15,704 bases of DNA from Clostridia bacterium (lineage in GTDB: Bacteria > Bacillota_A > Clostridia > Christensenellales > Borkfalkiaceae), in the NCBI GenBank assembly GCA_003979335.1, contig RYWC01000009.1:1-15704 (forward strand), read 5' to 3'. Shown here piece after piece: positions 1 through 6,971 of the stretch (position 1 is its first letter; the number at the start of each line of letters is the position of its first letter). The notes under the pieces are model-generated. The model was not told the DNA's origin. It saw only the letters and a list, made by a program, of their open reading frames with translations, and did no database searches. A program made the position numbers and the translations under genes.

Positions 1-512
1 TTGTTATACAAAGCACTTCCAACGCGCCTGTGGGCAGCGTTATAGGTCTTAGAATAGAACCTGACGGCATTCACCTTATGCAAAAGGTTTACACGGTAAA
101 CAAATACGACGGCATAATTACCAAAAACAATTCTGTCGAGTTCGGCGACGGCATATTCGAATGCGACGTGACTCAGCTTTATCCCAATTCTTCGCTTGAC
201 GAAGAGGGCTATCTTTTAACTGCAAACGGCGAAAAAATAGACCTTACGGGCGTTGCCGTTGACGTAGAAGTCGATACCCACGACATTCTTATGAGCGACG
301 ACAAGGACGCAGGCGGCGCACAGGGTAATATTATTTCTATGATTTATAAGGGCGACCACTACCGCTACATAGTCAGAACGGAAGAAAACGAGGAAGATTA
401 CGTCCTCTCCTGCCCCGATATGTGGAATACGGGCGACCTTGTAAGCGTCATAATCCCCAAAGAAAAAATTAAATTAACCTTAAAAACCGTCGGCGAGGAC
501 GATAAAAAATGA
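1..512 (+). CDS. potA: Spermidine/putrescine ABC transporter ATP-binding protein, C-terminal part (5' end outside window)
   Basis: Only the C-terminal regulatory part is present. The frame is open from base 3 and has no stop back to the window edge, so the GTG at 30 is an internal codon, not a start. Walker A, signature and Walker B motifs would lie upstream and cannot be checked. The visible part resembles the TOBE domain of PotA/MalK-type ATPases: an N-terminal strand reading VIGLRIEPDGIHLM, an acidic middle, and a final strand region with SVIIPKEKIKLTL. TOBE domains sit behind the nucleotide-binding domain and often regulate transport. Identity rests mainly on context, since the next three genes are the two permeases and the binding protein of a polyamine importer. 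The stop codon overlaps the potB start as ATGA, so translation is probably coupled. Confidence 0.85.
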   Translation, partial: VIQSTSNAPVGSVIGLRIEPDGIHLMQKVYTVNKYDGIITKNNSVEFGDGIFECDVTQLYPNSSLDEEGYLLTANGEKIDLTGVAVDVEVDTHDILMSDDKDAGGAQGNIISMIYKGDHYRYIVRTEENEEDYVLSCPDMWNTGDLVSVIIPKEKIKLTLKTVGEDDKK

Positions 513-1306
513 CAAAACTGCATTTTAACAGAAAGCATCTTTGCATCCCTTATGCGGTGTTTCTTATATGCTTTGTAATCGCGCCGCTGTTGGTCATCGT
601 CTATTACGCATTCACTAACGGTCAGGGCAATTTTACTTTTGACAATTTTACTAACTTTTTTACAAGCACAAATACGATAGGAACGCTGTTATACAGCTTT
701 GCGCTTGCGATAGTTACGACTTTTGTATGTCTTTTAATCGCATACCCCACCGCTTACATTTTGGCAAGAAGCAATTTAAAGAAGAAATACGTCCTTCTTT
801 TACTTTTCATATTGCCGATGTGGATTAACTTTACCCTAAGAATTACGGCGCTAAAAGAGATTCTGTCCGTTCTTGAAGGCAACCTGTCTAATTTTCCGTT
901 TTTAAATTCGGTAATCGGTATGACTTACGACTTTCTGCCTTTTATGATACTTCCGCTTTACACTTCGTTGCAAAAGCTTGACAACAGTCTTTTGGAAGCC
1001 GCATCAGACCTCGGCGCTAATAAATTGACGGTATTTTTAAGGGTTACGCTTCCACTTTCCGTTCCGGGCATAATATCGGGCATAACAATGGTGTTTTTAC
1101 CCTCTATGACGAATTACGTTGTGCTCGATATGATGAACAACAGCACATATATTCCCGGAAGCCTTATAGGAAGCTATTTCAGCGCTTACGACTGGAACAA
1201 CGGTTCGCTAATATCTTTGGTGCTTTTAATAATTATATTTATAGTAACGCTGGTTACCAACAGATTCAGCGACAAGGATTCCAACGCAAGGGGGGCTATA
1301 CTTTGA
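509..1306 (+). CDS. potB: Spermidine/putrescine ABC transporter permease PotB
   Basis: This is a 265-aa inner-membrane permease, close to the usual length of PotB. About six hydrophobic segments are visible: near residues 12-34, 57-80, 93-110, 133-152, 185-205 and 234-252. The EAA loop that docks on the ATPase is at about 163-188 (EAASDLGANKLTVFLRV, then LPLSVPGI). The family imports polyamines as a PotB/PotC heterodimer with a PotA dimer. The ATG at 509 overlaps the potA TGA by four bases, which supports this start, and the stop overlaps the TTG start of the next permease. Substrate is inferred from the family and from PotD. A related opine or other cationic substrate cannot be excluded from the permease alone. 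Confidence 0.93.
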   Translation: MTKLHFNRKHLCIPYAVFLICFVIAPLLVIVYYAFTNGQGNFTFDNFTNFFTSTNTIGTLLYSFALAIVTTFVCLLIAYPTAYILARSNLKKKYVLLLLFILPMWINFTLRITALKEILSVLEGNLSNFPFLNSVIGMTYDFLPFMILPLYTSLQKLDNSLLEAASDLGANKLTVFLRVTLPLSVPGIISGITMVFLPSMTNYVVLDMMNNSTYIPGSLIGSYFSAYDWNNGSLISLVLLIIIFIVTLVTNRFSDKDSNARGAIL

Positions 1307-2109
1307 AAAAAGCTTTAAATATTATCTGGCTCGCCCTTATACTTCTTTTTATTTACGTTCCCATTCTTATACTTGCCGTTTACAGCTTTACCGAAGCGCC
1401 TATGGTCGGCGCCGGAACGGGCGGATTTTCGTTCCACAATTATATTAATCTTTTCAAAAACGAAGAATTGAGAAATATGATTTTCGGAACGCTGATACTC
1501 GCAGTTGTGTGCGCGTGCATATCCACCGTGCTTGCGACTTTGGGCGCGATTGGCACCTTTTATTCGAAAAAACTGCCTAAAACGCTCATACATTCCGCAA
1601 ATCAGATACCTGTCGTAAACGCGGATATCGTTACTGGTTTTTCTGTCTGCATACTTTTAATCGTAATAATGCACGTCAGCAAAGATACTTTTATTCCTCT
1701 CGGCATAGGGCATATAGTGCTGACCGCGCCTTTTGTATATCTTTCAATACTTCCTAAACTGAAACAGATGGATAACAGTCTTTACGAGGCGGCGCTTGAT
1801 TTGGGCGCGACGCCTGCACAGGCTCTTTTTAAAGTTGTAATTCCTCAGCTTATCCCAGGAATTATGTCGGGCTTTATGCTTGCCGTTACCCTTTCATTGG
1901 ACGATTATTTTATAACCACATATACAAAGCCTTCAACTTTCGACACCATAAGCACCTATGTCGTAAATGCGACAAGGGGCAGTCAAACTGACGTAAAGAC
2001 AGCGCTTTGGGCTCTTTCCACTCTGATTTTTGCAATAGTCATAGTTGCCGTCGTTGTTATGAACGTACTTTCAGGCAGAAAAAAGGGGGCAAAACGTGAA
2101 AAAATTTAA
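1303..2109 (+). CDS. potC: Spermidine/putrescine ABC transporter permease PotC
   Basis: This 268-aa polytopic permease is the partner of PotB. Hydrophobic segments appear near residues 7-29, 59-84, 108-125, 133-151, 184-205 and 236-257. The EAA loop is at about 162-187 (EAALDLGATPAQALFKV, then IPQLIPGI). The start is a TTG at 1303 that overlaps the potB stop (TTGA). The strong AAGGGGGG at 1289-1295 lies the right distance before it, and no ATG nearby fits better. The C-terminal tail is very basic (GRKKGAKREKI), as expected for a cytoplasmic end. Its last 14 bases overlap the potD start. Assigned from the family fold and operon position. Confidence 0.93.
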   Translation: MKKALNIIWLALILLFIYVPILILAVYSFTEAPMVGAGTGGFSFHNYINLFKNEELRNMIFGTLILAVVCACISTVLATLGAIGTFYSKKLPKTLIHSANQIPVVNADIVTGFSVCILLIVIMHVSKDTFIPLGIGHIVLTAPFVYLSILPKLKQMDNSLYEAALDLGATPAQALFKVVIPQLIPGIMSGFMLAVTLSLDDYFITTYTKPSTFDTISTYVVNATRGSQTDVKTALWALSTLIFAIVIVAVVVMNVLSGRKKGAKREKI

Positions 2110-3673
2110 AAGAGCATTATCCGCTGTCGCGGCATGTCTTATATTCGGCTCTTCAATGGTTGCCTTCACCGGCTGCTCGGAAACAGGCGAGACAATAGTT
2201 TTAAGAGTATGCAACTGGGAAGAATACATTGATTTGGGCGATTGGGGCGAAGACGAATTAATCGACATTGAAAATCCTTTCGGCGAAGAAGGAAACGAGG
2301 GAATTATCGGCATCAATGCCATAGAAGACGATTTTACGGAATGGTTCAACGCAACACACGATTATAAAGTAAAAGTCGAGTACTCCACTTTCGGTACAAA
2401 CGAAGATTTATACAACAGACTGAGTTTAGGCGACGTTTACGATTTAGTGTGCCCTTCGGATTATATGCTTATGAAACTCATTGCCGAAGGCAATTACGTC
2501 GAATATTCACAAGATTTCTGGAACACGGATATTAAAGAAAATTACTACGCAAATTATGTTTCGTCTTATATAGACGGCGCGGACGGAAGCATTTTCAACG
2601 ATTACGAATGGCACGGTCTTGCGGCGTGCTATATGTGGGGCACGCTTGGGCTTGTATATAATCCAGAAAAGCTTGTCAACGCCGAAGACGTTTCCACTTG
2701 GAAAATACTTTTAAACGAAAATTATAAAAAGCAGGTGACTATAAAGGACAACGTCCGCGACGCATATTTTGCTACGTTGGGAATAATTAACGGCGATAAA
2801 TTGCTTGCGCCCGATATTACCGCAGAAGAATACAGCAATCTTATGAACGCGACGGACAATGAAACAATTGCAGCCGCCGAAGATATACTCAAGCAAATTA
2901 AAGACAACGTTTATTCGTTTGAAACGGATAGCGGCAAAGCCGATATGGTAACGGGCAAGGTTATTGCAAACGAACAGTGGTCGGGCGACGCCGTTGCGAT
3001 TATGGACAATGCCGAAAACGATAAAAACAATCCCACAGAACTATGGTACTCCGTTCCCGAAGAATGTACAAATATTTGGTTTGACGGCTGGCTGAAACTT
3101 AAAAACGGCGTCGAATGGTCCGACGAAAGGCACGAAGCCGCGGAAGCGTTCGTCAACTTCCTCTCCCGTCCTGACAACGCCGTAAGAAATATGTATTACA
3201 TCGGCTATACTTCTGCTATTGCAGGCGATACGGTATTCAACTATATGGAGTGGAACTACGGCGCGGAAGAAGCAGACGAAATACAGACAATCGATTACGA
3301 TGTAAGTTATTTCTTCGGAAACCTGTCCGACGACAGACAAGCGGTAATACAGACCGATAGTTGCAACTTCGAAATTGACGCCGACGGCAGCATAAACAGA
3401 GGCAGACAACTGTTTGCTCAGTATCCGCCCCAAAACGTTAAGGACAGAAGCGTTGTAATGCTTGATTTCGGCGACAGACTTGCAGACATAAACCAGATGT
3501 GGATAAATGTAAGATGCCTTGACGCAAAAGATATTTCGCCTGTAACTATAGGCGTTATAGCCGGCGCAATAGTTTTAATAGCCGCCGCTATACTTTTATA
3601 CGTTTTCAGGTACAGAATTTTCATTAAATACCGCCCTAAAAAGGGTTATAGACTTGTAGAAACAAACGACTGA
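2096..3673 (+). CDS. potD: Polyamine-binding lipoprotein PotD with an added C-terminal membrane anchor
   Basis: This is the extracytoplasmic substrate-binding protein of the pot importer. The start is a GTG at 2096 inside the end of potC, served by AAAAAGGGGG at 2080-2089. A lipoprotein signal spans residues 1-26 with lipobox FTGC and the acylated Cys at 27. Features shared with PotD follow: NWEEY (Trp41, Tyr44), PSDYMLMKL, the aromatic Trp295, and a W-x-D motif at Trp328-Asp330, which corresponds to the polyamine-binding W-x-D of E. coli PotD. At 525 aa it is far longer than the usual ~350. Extra residues include an acidic insert at about 47-78 and a region at about 395-480. Uniquely, a 22-residue hydrophobic helix at 483-504 is followed by a basic tail (RYRIFIKYRPKKGYR). 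This predicts a second anchor with the C terminus in the cytoplasm. The gene is followed by the operon terminator. Confidence 0.9.
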   Translation: MKKFKRALSAVAACLIFGSSMVAFTGCSETGETIVLRVCNWEEYIDLGDWGEDELIDIENPFGEEGNEGIIGINAIEDDFTEWFNATHDYKVKVEYSTFGTNEDLYNRLSLGDVYDLVCPSDYMLMKLIAEGNYVEYSQDFWNTDIKENYYANYVSSYIDGADGSIFNDYEWHGLAACYMWGTLGLVYNPEKLVNAEDVSTWKILLNENYKKQVTIKDNVRDAYFATLGIINGDKLLAPDITAEEYSNLMNATDNETIAAAEDILKQIKDNVYSFETDSGKADMVTGKVIANEQWSGDAVAIMDNAENDKNNPTELWYSVPEECTNIWFDGWLKLKNGVEWSDERHEAAEAFVNFLSRPDNAVRNMYYIGYTSAIAGDTVFNYMEWNYGAEEADEIQTIDYDVSYFFGNLSDDRQAVIQTDSCNFEIDADGSINRGRQLFAQYPPQNVKDRSVVMLDFGDRLADINQMWINVRCLDAKDISPVTIGVIAGAIVLIAAAILLYVFRYRIFIKYRPKKGYRLVETND

Positions 3674-3686
3674 AACAACAGCTGAA

Positions 3687-3728
3687 ATATAAAAGCGCCG
3701 AAGCGTAAACGCTTCGGCGCTTTTATAT
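3687..3728. terminator. Bidirectional intrinsic terminator between potD and hom
   Basis: A perfect 19-bp inverted repeat (3687-3705 with 3710-3728) closes a TAAA loop. Its GC-rich core is GCGCCGAAGCG, flanked by A-runs on one side and T-runs on the other. It lies 13 bases after the potD stop and 10 bases after the hom stop on the opposite strand, so it can end both convergent operons. Confidence 0.93.
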
Positions 3729-3738
3729 ATTAATTTAT

Positions 3739-5019
3739 TTAAGAAACTACCCTGATTACCGAAACCACATCTGCGATACCTGCGGTTGCCGCAACGTCGG
3801 AAACCACTTTTTTGACGCAGTTTTCCTGAGTTGTATGCGTAACTATAAGCAACGGAACTTTGCCGTTTTCGGGCTTTTGCTGTATTACCTGTGAAACGCT
3901 TATACCGTGCTTGCTGAAAAGCGAAGTAATTTTTGACAGCACCCCAGCCCTATCTTCCGCTGTAAACCTTACATAATATTCGCTTTCGAAATTGCTTACG
4001 AATTTTACGGAAGGGTCTGCCTTTTCGGTATTTTTAAAAGCTGAATAATTGTTTCCCTGCGTCGTAGCGCAACGAATAACGTCGCCGACAATAGCGCTGC
4101 CCGTGGGAAGCGCGCCTGCGCCCCTGCCATATAGCATTACATTTTCAACGCTGTCTCCTGTGATATATACTGCATTGTAACTATCGTTTACGCTTGCAAG
4201 CGGATGTGTTGATTTTACAAACGTGGGATGTACCCTTACTTCAATACCGTTGTCGCCGTTTCTGCCGATTGCAAGAAGTTTCATAACATATCCGAGCTGT
4301 TTACCGTAATAAATATCGGTAGCGTCAATTTTGGAAATACCTTCCCTGTAAATTTCGGTATAAGGGACTTTTGTATGGAAAGCTATACTTGAAAGAATCG
4401 AAAGTTTATACGACGCGTCGTAACCCTCTACATCTGCTGTGGGGTCAGCCTCGGCATAGCCAAGAGCCTGAGCCTCTTTAAGCACTTCACTATAAGCTGC
4501 TCCGCCCTCGGACATTTTGGTAAGTATATAATTGGTGGTGCCGTTAATTATGCCCATAAGCGTCGTTATCTTATTTGCCTGCAAATTGTTCGTAAGCACG
4601 TCTATAACAGGCACGCCGCCGACACAGCAGGCTTCAAAATAAAGTCCGCAATTATTCTTTTTTGCAACTTTTTCAAGCTCGTGGCTGTACTTGCAATAAA
4701 GTTCTTTATTTGACGTAACAACAGACTTGCCCGAATTTAACGCAGCAAGAACAAACGTCTTTGCAGGTTCTATACCGCCTATTACTTCGACAACTATATC
4801 TATTTCGGAATTGGAGCAGATTTCCGCCATATTCGAAACGATTTTGTTTTCATCTACTCCCAGGTCTTTCGCGCGCTGACGGTCGCGCTCCAAAACGGCT
4901 TCGACTGTCAAATCGACAGAATAATTCTTTTTATAAAATTCATTATGTTCGGTTAAAATTTTATAAGTTCCGCCGCCGACTACGCCCAAACCCAAAATCG
5001 CTATTCCTACTTTTTTCAT
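3739..5019 (-). CDS. hom: Homoserine dehydrogenase with C-terminal ACT domain
   Basis: This enzyme reduces aspartate semialdehyde to homoserine with NAD(P)H, the branch step to threonine and methionine. It has 426 aa, the usual length for the monofunctional ACT-containing form. The Rossmann glycine motif GLGVVGGGTY is at residues 10-19. TSNKE at 102-106 carries the catalytic Lys105. The family signature NGTTNYIL is at 159-166, and DPTADVEGYDASYK at 192-205 includes a second conserved Lys at 205. From about 346 an ACT domain follows (YYVRFTAEDRAGVL), the usual site of feedback inhibition by threonine. The ATG is one base after the coaX stop, and its GGAGG ribosome binding site lies inside the last codons of coaX, so the two are translationally linked. 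Aspartokinase and the thr genes are not in the window. Confidence 0.96.
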   Translation of the reverse strand: MKKVGIAILGLGVVGGGTYKILTEHNEFYKKNYSVDLTVEAVLERDRQRAKDLGVDENKIVSNMAEICSNSEIDIVVEVIGGIEPAKTFVLAALNSGKSVVTSNKELYCKYSHELEKVAKKNNCGLYFEACCVGGVPVIDVLTNNLQANKITTLMGIINGTTNYILTKMSEGGAAYSEVLKEAQALGYAEADPTADVEGYDASYKLSILSSIAFHTKVPYTEIYREGISKIDATDIYYGKQLGYVMKLLAIGRNGDNGIEVRVHPTFVKSTHPLASVNDSYNAVYITGDSVENVMLYGRGAGALPTGSAIVGDVIRCATTQGNNYSAFKNTEKADPSVKFVSNFESEYYVRFTAEDRAGVLSKITSLFSKHGISVSQVIQQKPENGKVPLLIVTHTTQENCVKKVVSDVAATAGIADVVSVIRVVS

Positions 5020-5020
5020 C

Positions 5021-5797
5021 CTAATCCTCCGTACTGTTCAAACGGTATAAATAATTGAGCCCGTCAAGCGTCAAAAGTTTATCCACTTCGTCTATGCACG
5101 AAATTTCTTTTGCGATTATTTCAGAAAAACCGCCCGTTGCGACAACTTTAACCTTATCGCACTTCATTTCGCGCTTGATTTTTTTAACCAAAAATTCTAC
5201 TAAACCCGCAAAACCGTAAAATATGCCCGACTGCATATTAGTAACCGTATTTTTGCCTATAACTGCTGAAGGACGCTCAATTTCAACCCTCGGAAGCTTT
5301 GCCGTCCCGTTTACGAGGCTGTCTAACGAGCCTTTTATACCCGGAGCGATTACTCCGCCGACAAAGTCGCCTTTTTCGTTTATAACGTTAAAAGTAGTCG
5401 CTGTGCCGAAATCTATGACTATAAGGGGATGGCCGTATTTTCTTACCGCCGCGACATTGTTCACCACCCTGTCCGCGCCGACTTCTTTAGCGTTGTCCAC
5501 TTTTAAGTTCAACCCCGTTTTAAGCCCCGGCGCAAGCGACAGGGGTTTAATTTTCAGATAGTTGACGCAAGTTCTGTCCAACGTATAGTCAAGCTGAGGC
5601 ACAACGGAAGAAATTATTCCGCCCGTTATATGTTCGGGACGGATTCCGTTATTTTGAAGAATGCTTAAAAGCTGACCGCCGTACTCGTCCGAAGTCTTTT
5701 TCGGCTCGGTAGCCACCCTGAAACTTATTTTGAGTTTTTCCCCGTCGAAAACCGCAAATTTTATATTTGTGTTACCGATGTCAAGACATATTATCAT
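5021..5797 (-). CDS. coaX: Type III pantothenate kinase
   Basis: CoaX phosphorylates pantothenate with ATP, the first step to coenzyme A. It has 258 aa, the normal length. The ASKHA-fold phosphate motif DIGNTNIKFAVFDG is at residues 6-19. GADRVVN at 107-113 contains the catalytic-base Asp109, and IDFGTATTFNVI at 128-139 forms the second phosphate loop. GGVIAPGI follows at 147-154, and a Gly-rich QSGIFYGFAG lies later. Family knowledge: type III kinases need a monovalent cation and are not inhibited by CoA. The ATG lies three bases after the stop of the ECF S component, with ACGGAG in the end of that gene as a rather distant ribosome binding site. The neighbouring transporter probably supplies its substrate. 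Confidence 0.96.
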   Translation of the reverse strand: MIICLDIGNTNIKFAVFDGEKLKISFRVATEPKKTSDEYGGQLLSILQNNGIRPEHITGGIISSVVPQLDYTLDRTCVNYLKIKPLSLAPGLKTGLNLKVDNAKEVGADRVVNNVAAVRKYGHPLIVIDFGTATTFNVINEKGDFVGGVIAPGIKGSLDSLVNGTAKLPRVEIERPSAVIGKNTVTNMQSGIFYGFAGLVEFLVKKIKREMKCDKVKVVATGGFSEIIAKEISCIDEVDKLLTLDGLNYLYRLNSTED

Positions 5798-5800
5798 TAA

Positions 5801-6424
5801 TCAGATTTTCTCCGTAATTTCCTTAATTTCCGCTTTCTTTTCGGGTTTAATTAAAGTATGGTTGACTTTTTTAAGCACAGCCGTATATATGGGCACAAGA
5901 ACGAGACAAGCCGCAAGTTCGACAGGAAAATAGACGGAAACCGCTACATTCATTATTGCAGTAAGCGAACCCATTATATCGCCAGCCCAAATATTTACGG
6001 CAAGCAGATACAGCACCGTATTTGTAAGCGAACCTACAACGCCTGCTATCGCCGCAGGTATGCTTTCCCTGACAAATCTGTTTTTTGCATTTTTAAACAG
6101 CTTGGATAGCCCGAAATAAGTCCAATAAGCAGTTACGCCAATGAAAAATCTGGGCAAAACGCAAATCAAAGGATTTGCATAAAATATGAAAAGCGAAGCA
6201 AATATCAGGCAGAAAACGCAGCTTGCCAACCCGAGAATAGTTCCGCCTACAAAACTCTTTTTCCAATCGTCGTAAATACTGAGGGCAATAGCTACGGGCA
6301 ACGACAGAATACAGGCTGTCATACCGAGTCCAGAAAGCACCGCGCCTTCCAAAAGAAAGAGTACAAAGATGAGCGCAAACATAACACCGACAAATGCAAT
6401 AAAATGCGCTTTGTCCTTTTTCAT
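5801..6424 (-). CDS. ECF transporter S component, probably for pantothenate
   Basis: This is a small integral membrane protein with about six hydrophobic segments. It looks like an ECF-family substrate-binding S component: a short basic N terminus, a long Ala/Gly/Leu-rich helix set, the conserved-looking NPLICVLPRFFIG, and VGSLTNTVLYL further on. S components bind a vitamin and work with a shared EcfA/EcfA'/EcfT energising module, which is not in this window. The ATG at 6424 is chosen because GGAGG at 6432-6436 lies seven bases before it; that gives 207 aa. An in-frame ATG at 6448 has no such site. The C-terminal tail is lysine/glutamate-rich. Pantothenate specificity is inferred only from being first in an operon with pantothenate kinase; riboflavin or another vitamin is possible. 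Confidence 0.82.
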   Translation of the reverse strand: MKKDKAHFIAFVGVMFALIFVLFLLEGAVLSGLGMTACILSLPVAIALSIYDDWKKSFVGGTILGLASCVFCLIFASLFIFYANPLICVLPRFFIGVTAYWTYFGLSKLFKNAKNRFVRESIPAAIAGVVGSLTNTVLYLLAVNIWAGDIMGSLTAIMNVAVSVYFPVELAACLVLVPIYTAVLKKVNHTLIKPEKKAEIKEITEKI

Positions 6425-6436
6425 AAAAAAACCTCC

Positions 6437-6511
6437 GTCCGATTTCATTAAGAATATCGGCAGCTTAAAAATATATTATACTTATTATACAGTCCGATTG
6501 AAAATATCGGC
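6437..6511. repeat. Two copies of gapped palindrome GTCCGATT-n-AATATCGGC
   Basis: Copy 1 has GTCCGATT at 6437-6444 and AATATCGGC at 6453-6461. Copy 2 has GTCCGATT at 6492-6499 and AATATCGGC at 6503-6511. Each contains the inverted core CCGAT...ATCGG, with an inner gap of 12 bases in copy 1 and 7 in copy 2. Copy 2 sits in the -35/spacer region of the ECF operon promoter, and copy 1 abuts the ribosome binding site of the ECF gene. This placement suits a repressor binding site, but the unequal gaps weaken a simple dimer model. No matching regulator is encoded here. Confidence 0.5.
6475..6489 (-). promoter_or_regulatory. Promoter -10 region(s) for ECF-coaX-hom operon
   Basis: Reading the minus strand, two perfect TATAAT hexamers lie nine bases apart (6484-6489 and 6475-6480). 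No good TTGACA stands at 16-18 bases from either. The leader to the ATG at 6424 would be roughly 45-55 bases. Either or both could be the real -10, and the region is AT-rich, so one may be chance. Confidence 0.55.
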
Positions 6512-6590
6512 TGAAAGTACCTTTTTGTTCTTATAAATTTTAACACAGATAAAATTATTTTTGCAAGCAATTGAATGCAAAGTAACATTT

Positions 6591-6618
6591 TTGCGATAAA
6601 TAAAATATTATTTACTAT
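6591..6618 (+). promoter_or_regulatory. Possible promoter for the Cys-rich peptide gene
   Basis: TTGCGA (6591-6596) and TACTAT (6613-6618) are 16 bases apart, each with four of six consensus bases. The region 6512-6620 is otherwise AT-rich without a gene. A start of transcription near 6625 would give a leader of about 93 bases. Confidence 0.35.
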
Positions 6619-6620
6619 AC

Positions 6621-6717
6621 GGAACCTGTAAAAGGCTTAAAATCTTTTGCAGACAAAGCCTGCGTGGAAACAAAAATTATTCTACATACCGCCACGCAGG
6701 GAATAAGGAGGTCACTT
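6621..6717 (+). promoter_or_regulatory. Structured 5' leader of the Cys-rich peptide gene (candidate cis-regulatory RNA)
   Basis: Hairpin 1 pairs 6626-6634 (CTGTAAAAG) with 6644-6652 (CTTTTGCAG), nine pairs including one G-U, with a 9-nt loop. Hairpin 2 pairs 6659-6667 (CCTGCGTGG) with 6692-6700 (CCACGCAGG), nine perfect pairs around a 24-nt AT-rich loop. GCTT in loop 1 (6635-6638) can pair with AAGC at 6656-6659, which would form an H-type pseudoknot, and a longer GGCTT/AAGCC version would compete with both hairpins. The ribosome binding site GGAGG (6707-6711) follows hairpin 2 directly and lies in a small weak hairpin (ATAAG 6703-6707 with CTTAT 6715-6719). I recognise no known riboswitch class. 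Confidence 0.45.
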
Positions 6718-6933
6718 ATGAACTTATTTTCTAACTGCGGCAACAACAGCTGTCTTTGGATTTTGATACTTTTATTGCTTGCGGCAAGTTGCAGCGGGCA
6801 CGGTATCGACGGAGTTCTCTCCGGCAGCTGCACCCCCATACTTATCGCTATTATTTACAGTATGTGGAAAAACGGCACGCTTTCGAGCCTGTTGTGCGGC
6901 AACGGTTGTAACTGCGGATGCGGCTGTAACTGA
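6718..6933 (+). CDS. Small cysteine-rich membrane protein (71 aa)
   Basis: The start is the ATG at 6718, seven bases after a consensus AAGGAGG (6705-6711); an in-frame GTG at 6664 lies within the leader hairpin and has no ribosome binding site. The protein has nine cysteines in 71 residues: 7, 12, 25, 38, 60, 64, 66, 68 and 70. The N terminus (NCGNNSC) is followed by a very hydrophobic helix at about 13-24 (LWILILLLLAAS). A second apolar stretch lies at 38-50, and the tail is CGNGCNCGCGCN. It resembles small proteins common in Clostridia that are sometimes automatically named 'chorion class high-cysteine protein'; that name has no functional meaning. Metal binding or disulfide-linked envelope function is only a guess. 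The gene stands alone and is followed at once by a terminator. Confidence 0.8.
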   Translation: MNLFSNCGNNSCLWILILLLLAASCSGHGIDGVLSGSCTPILIAIIYSMWKNGTLSSLLCGNGCNCGCGCN

Positions 6934-6940
6934 TTGTAAA

Positions 6941-6971
6941 AAAAGGGTTTGCCTCAATGGCAAACCCTTTT
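6941..6971. terminator. Bidirectional intrinsic terminator between the Cys-rich gene and the Nudix gene
   Basis: A 13-bp perfect stem (6941-6953 with 6959-6971) has the core GGGTTTGCC and a 5-nt loop. On the plus strand it is followed by a T-rich run, and on the minus strand by seven T. It starts seven bases after the Cys-rich gene, and its outer T-run overlaps the Nudix stop codon (6970-6972). Confidence 0.93.

Noticed and set aside
30..38. GTG at 30 as a start of a 160-aa protein
   Set aside because: The frame is open to the window edge, and the protein begins in the middle of a PotA C-terminal domain.
3041..3433. Minus-strand frames inside potD
   Set aside because: Antisense to an intact, motif-bearing gene and without a ribosome binding site.
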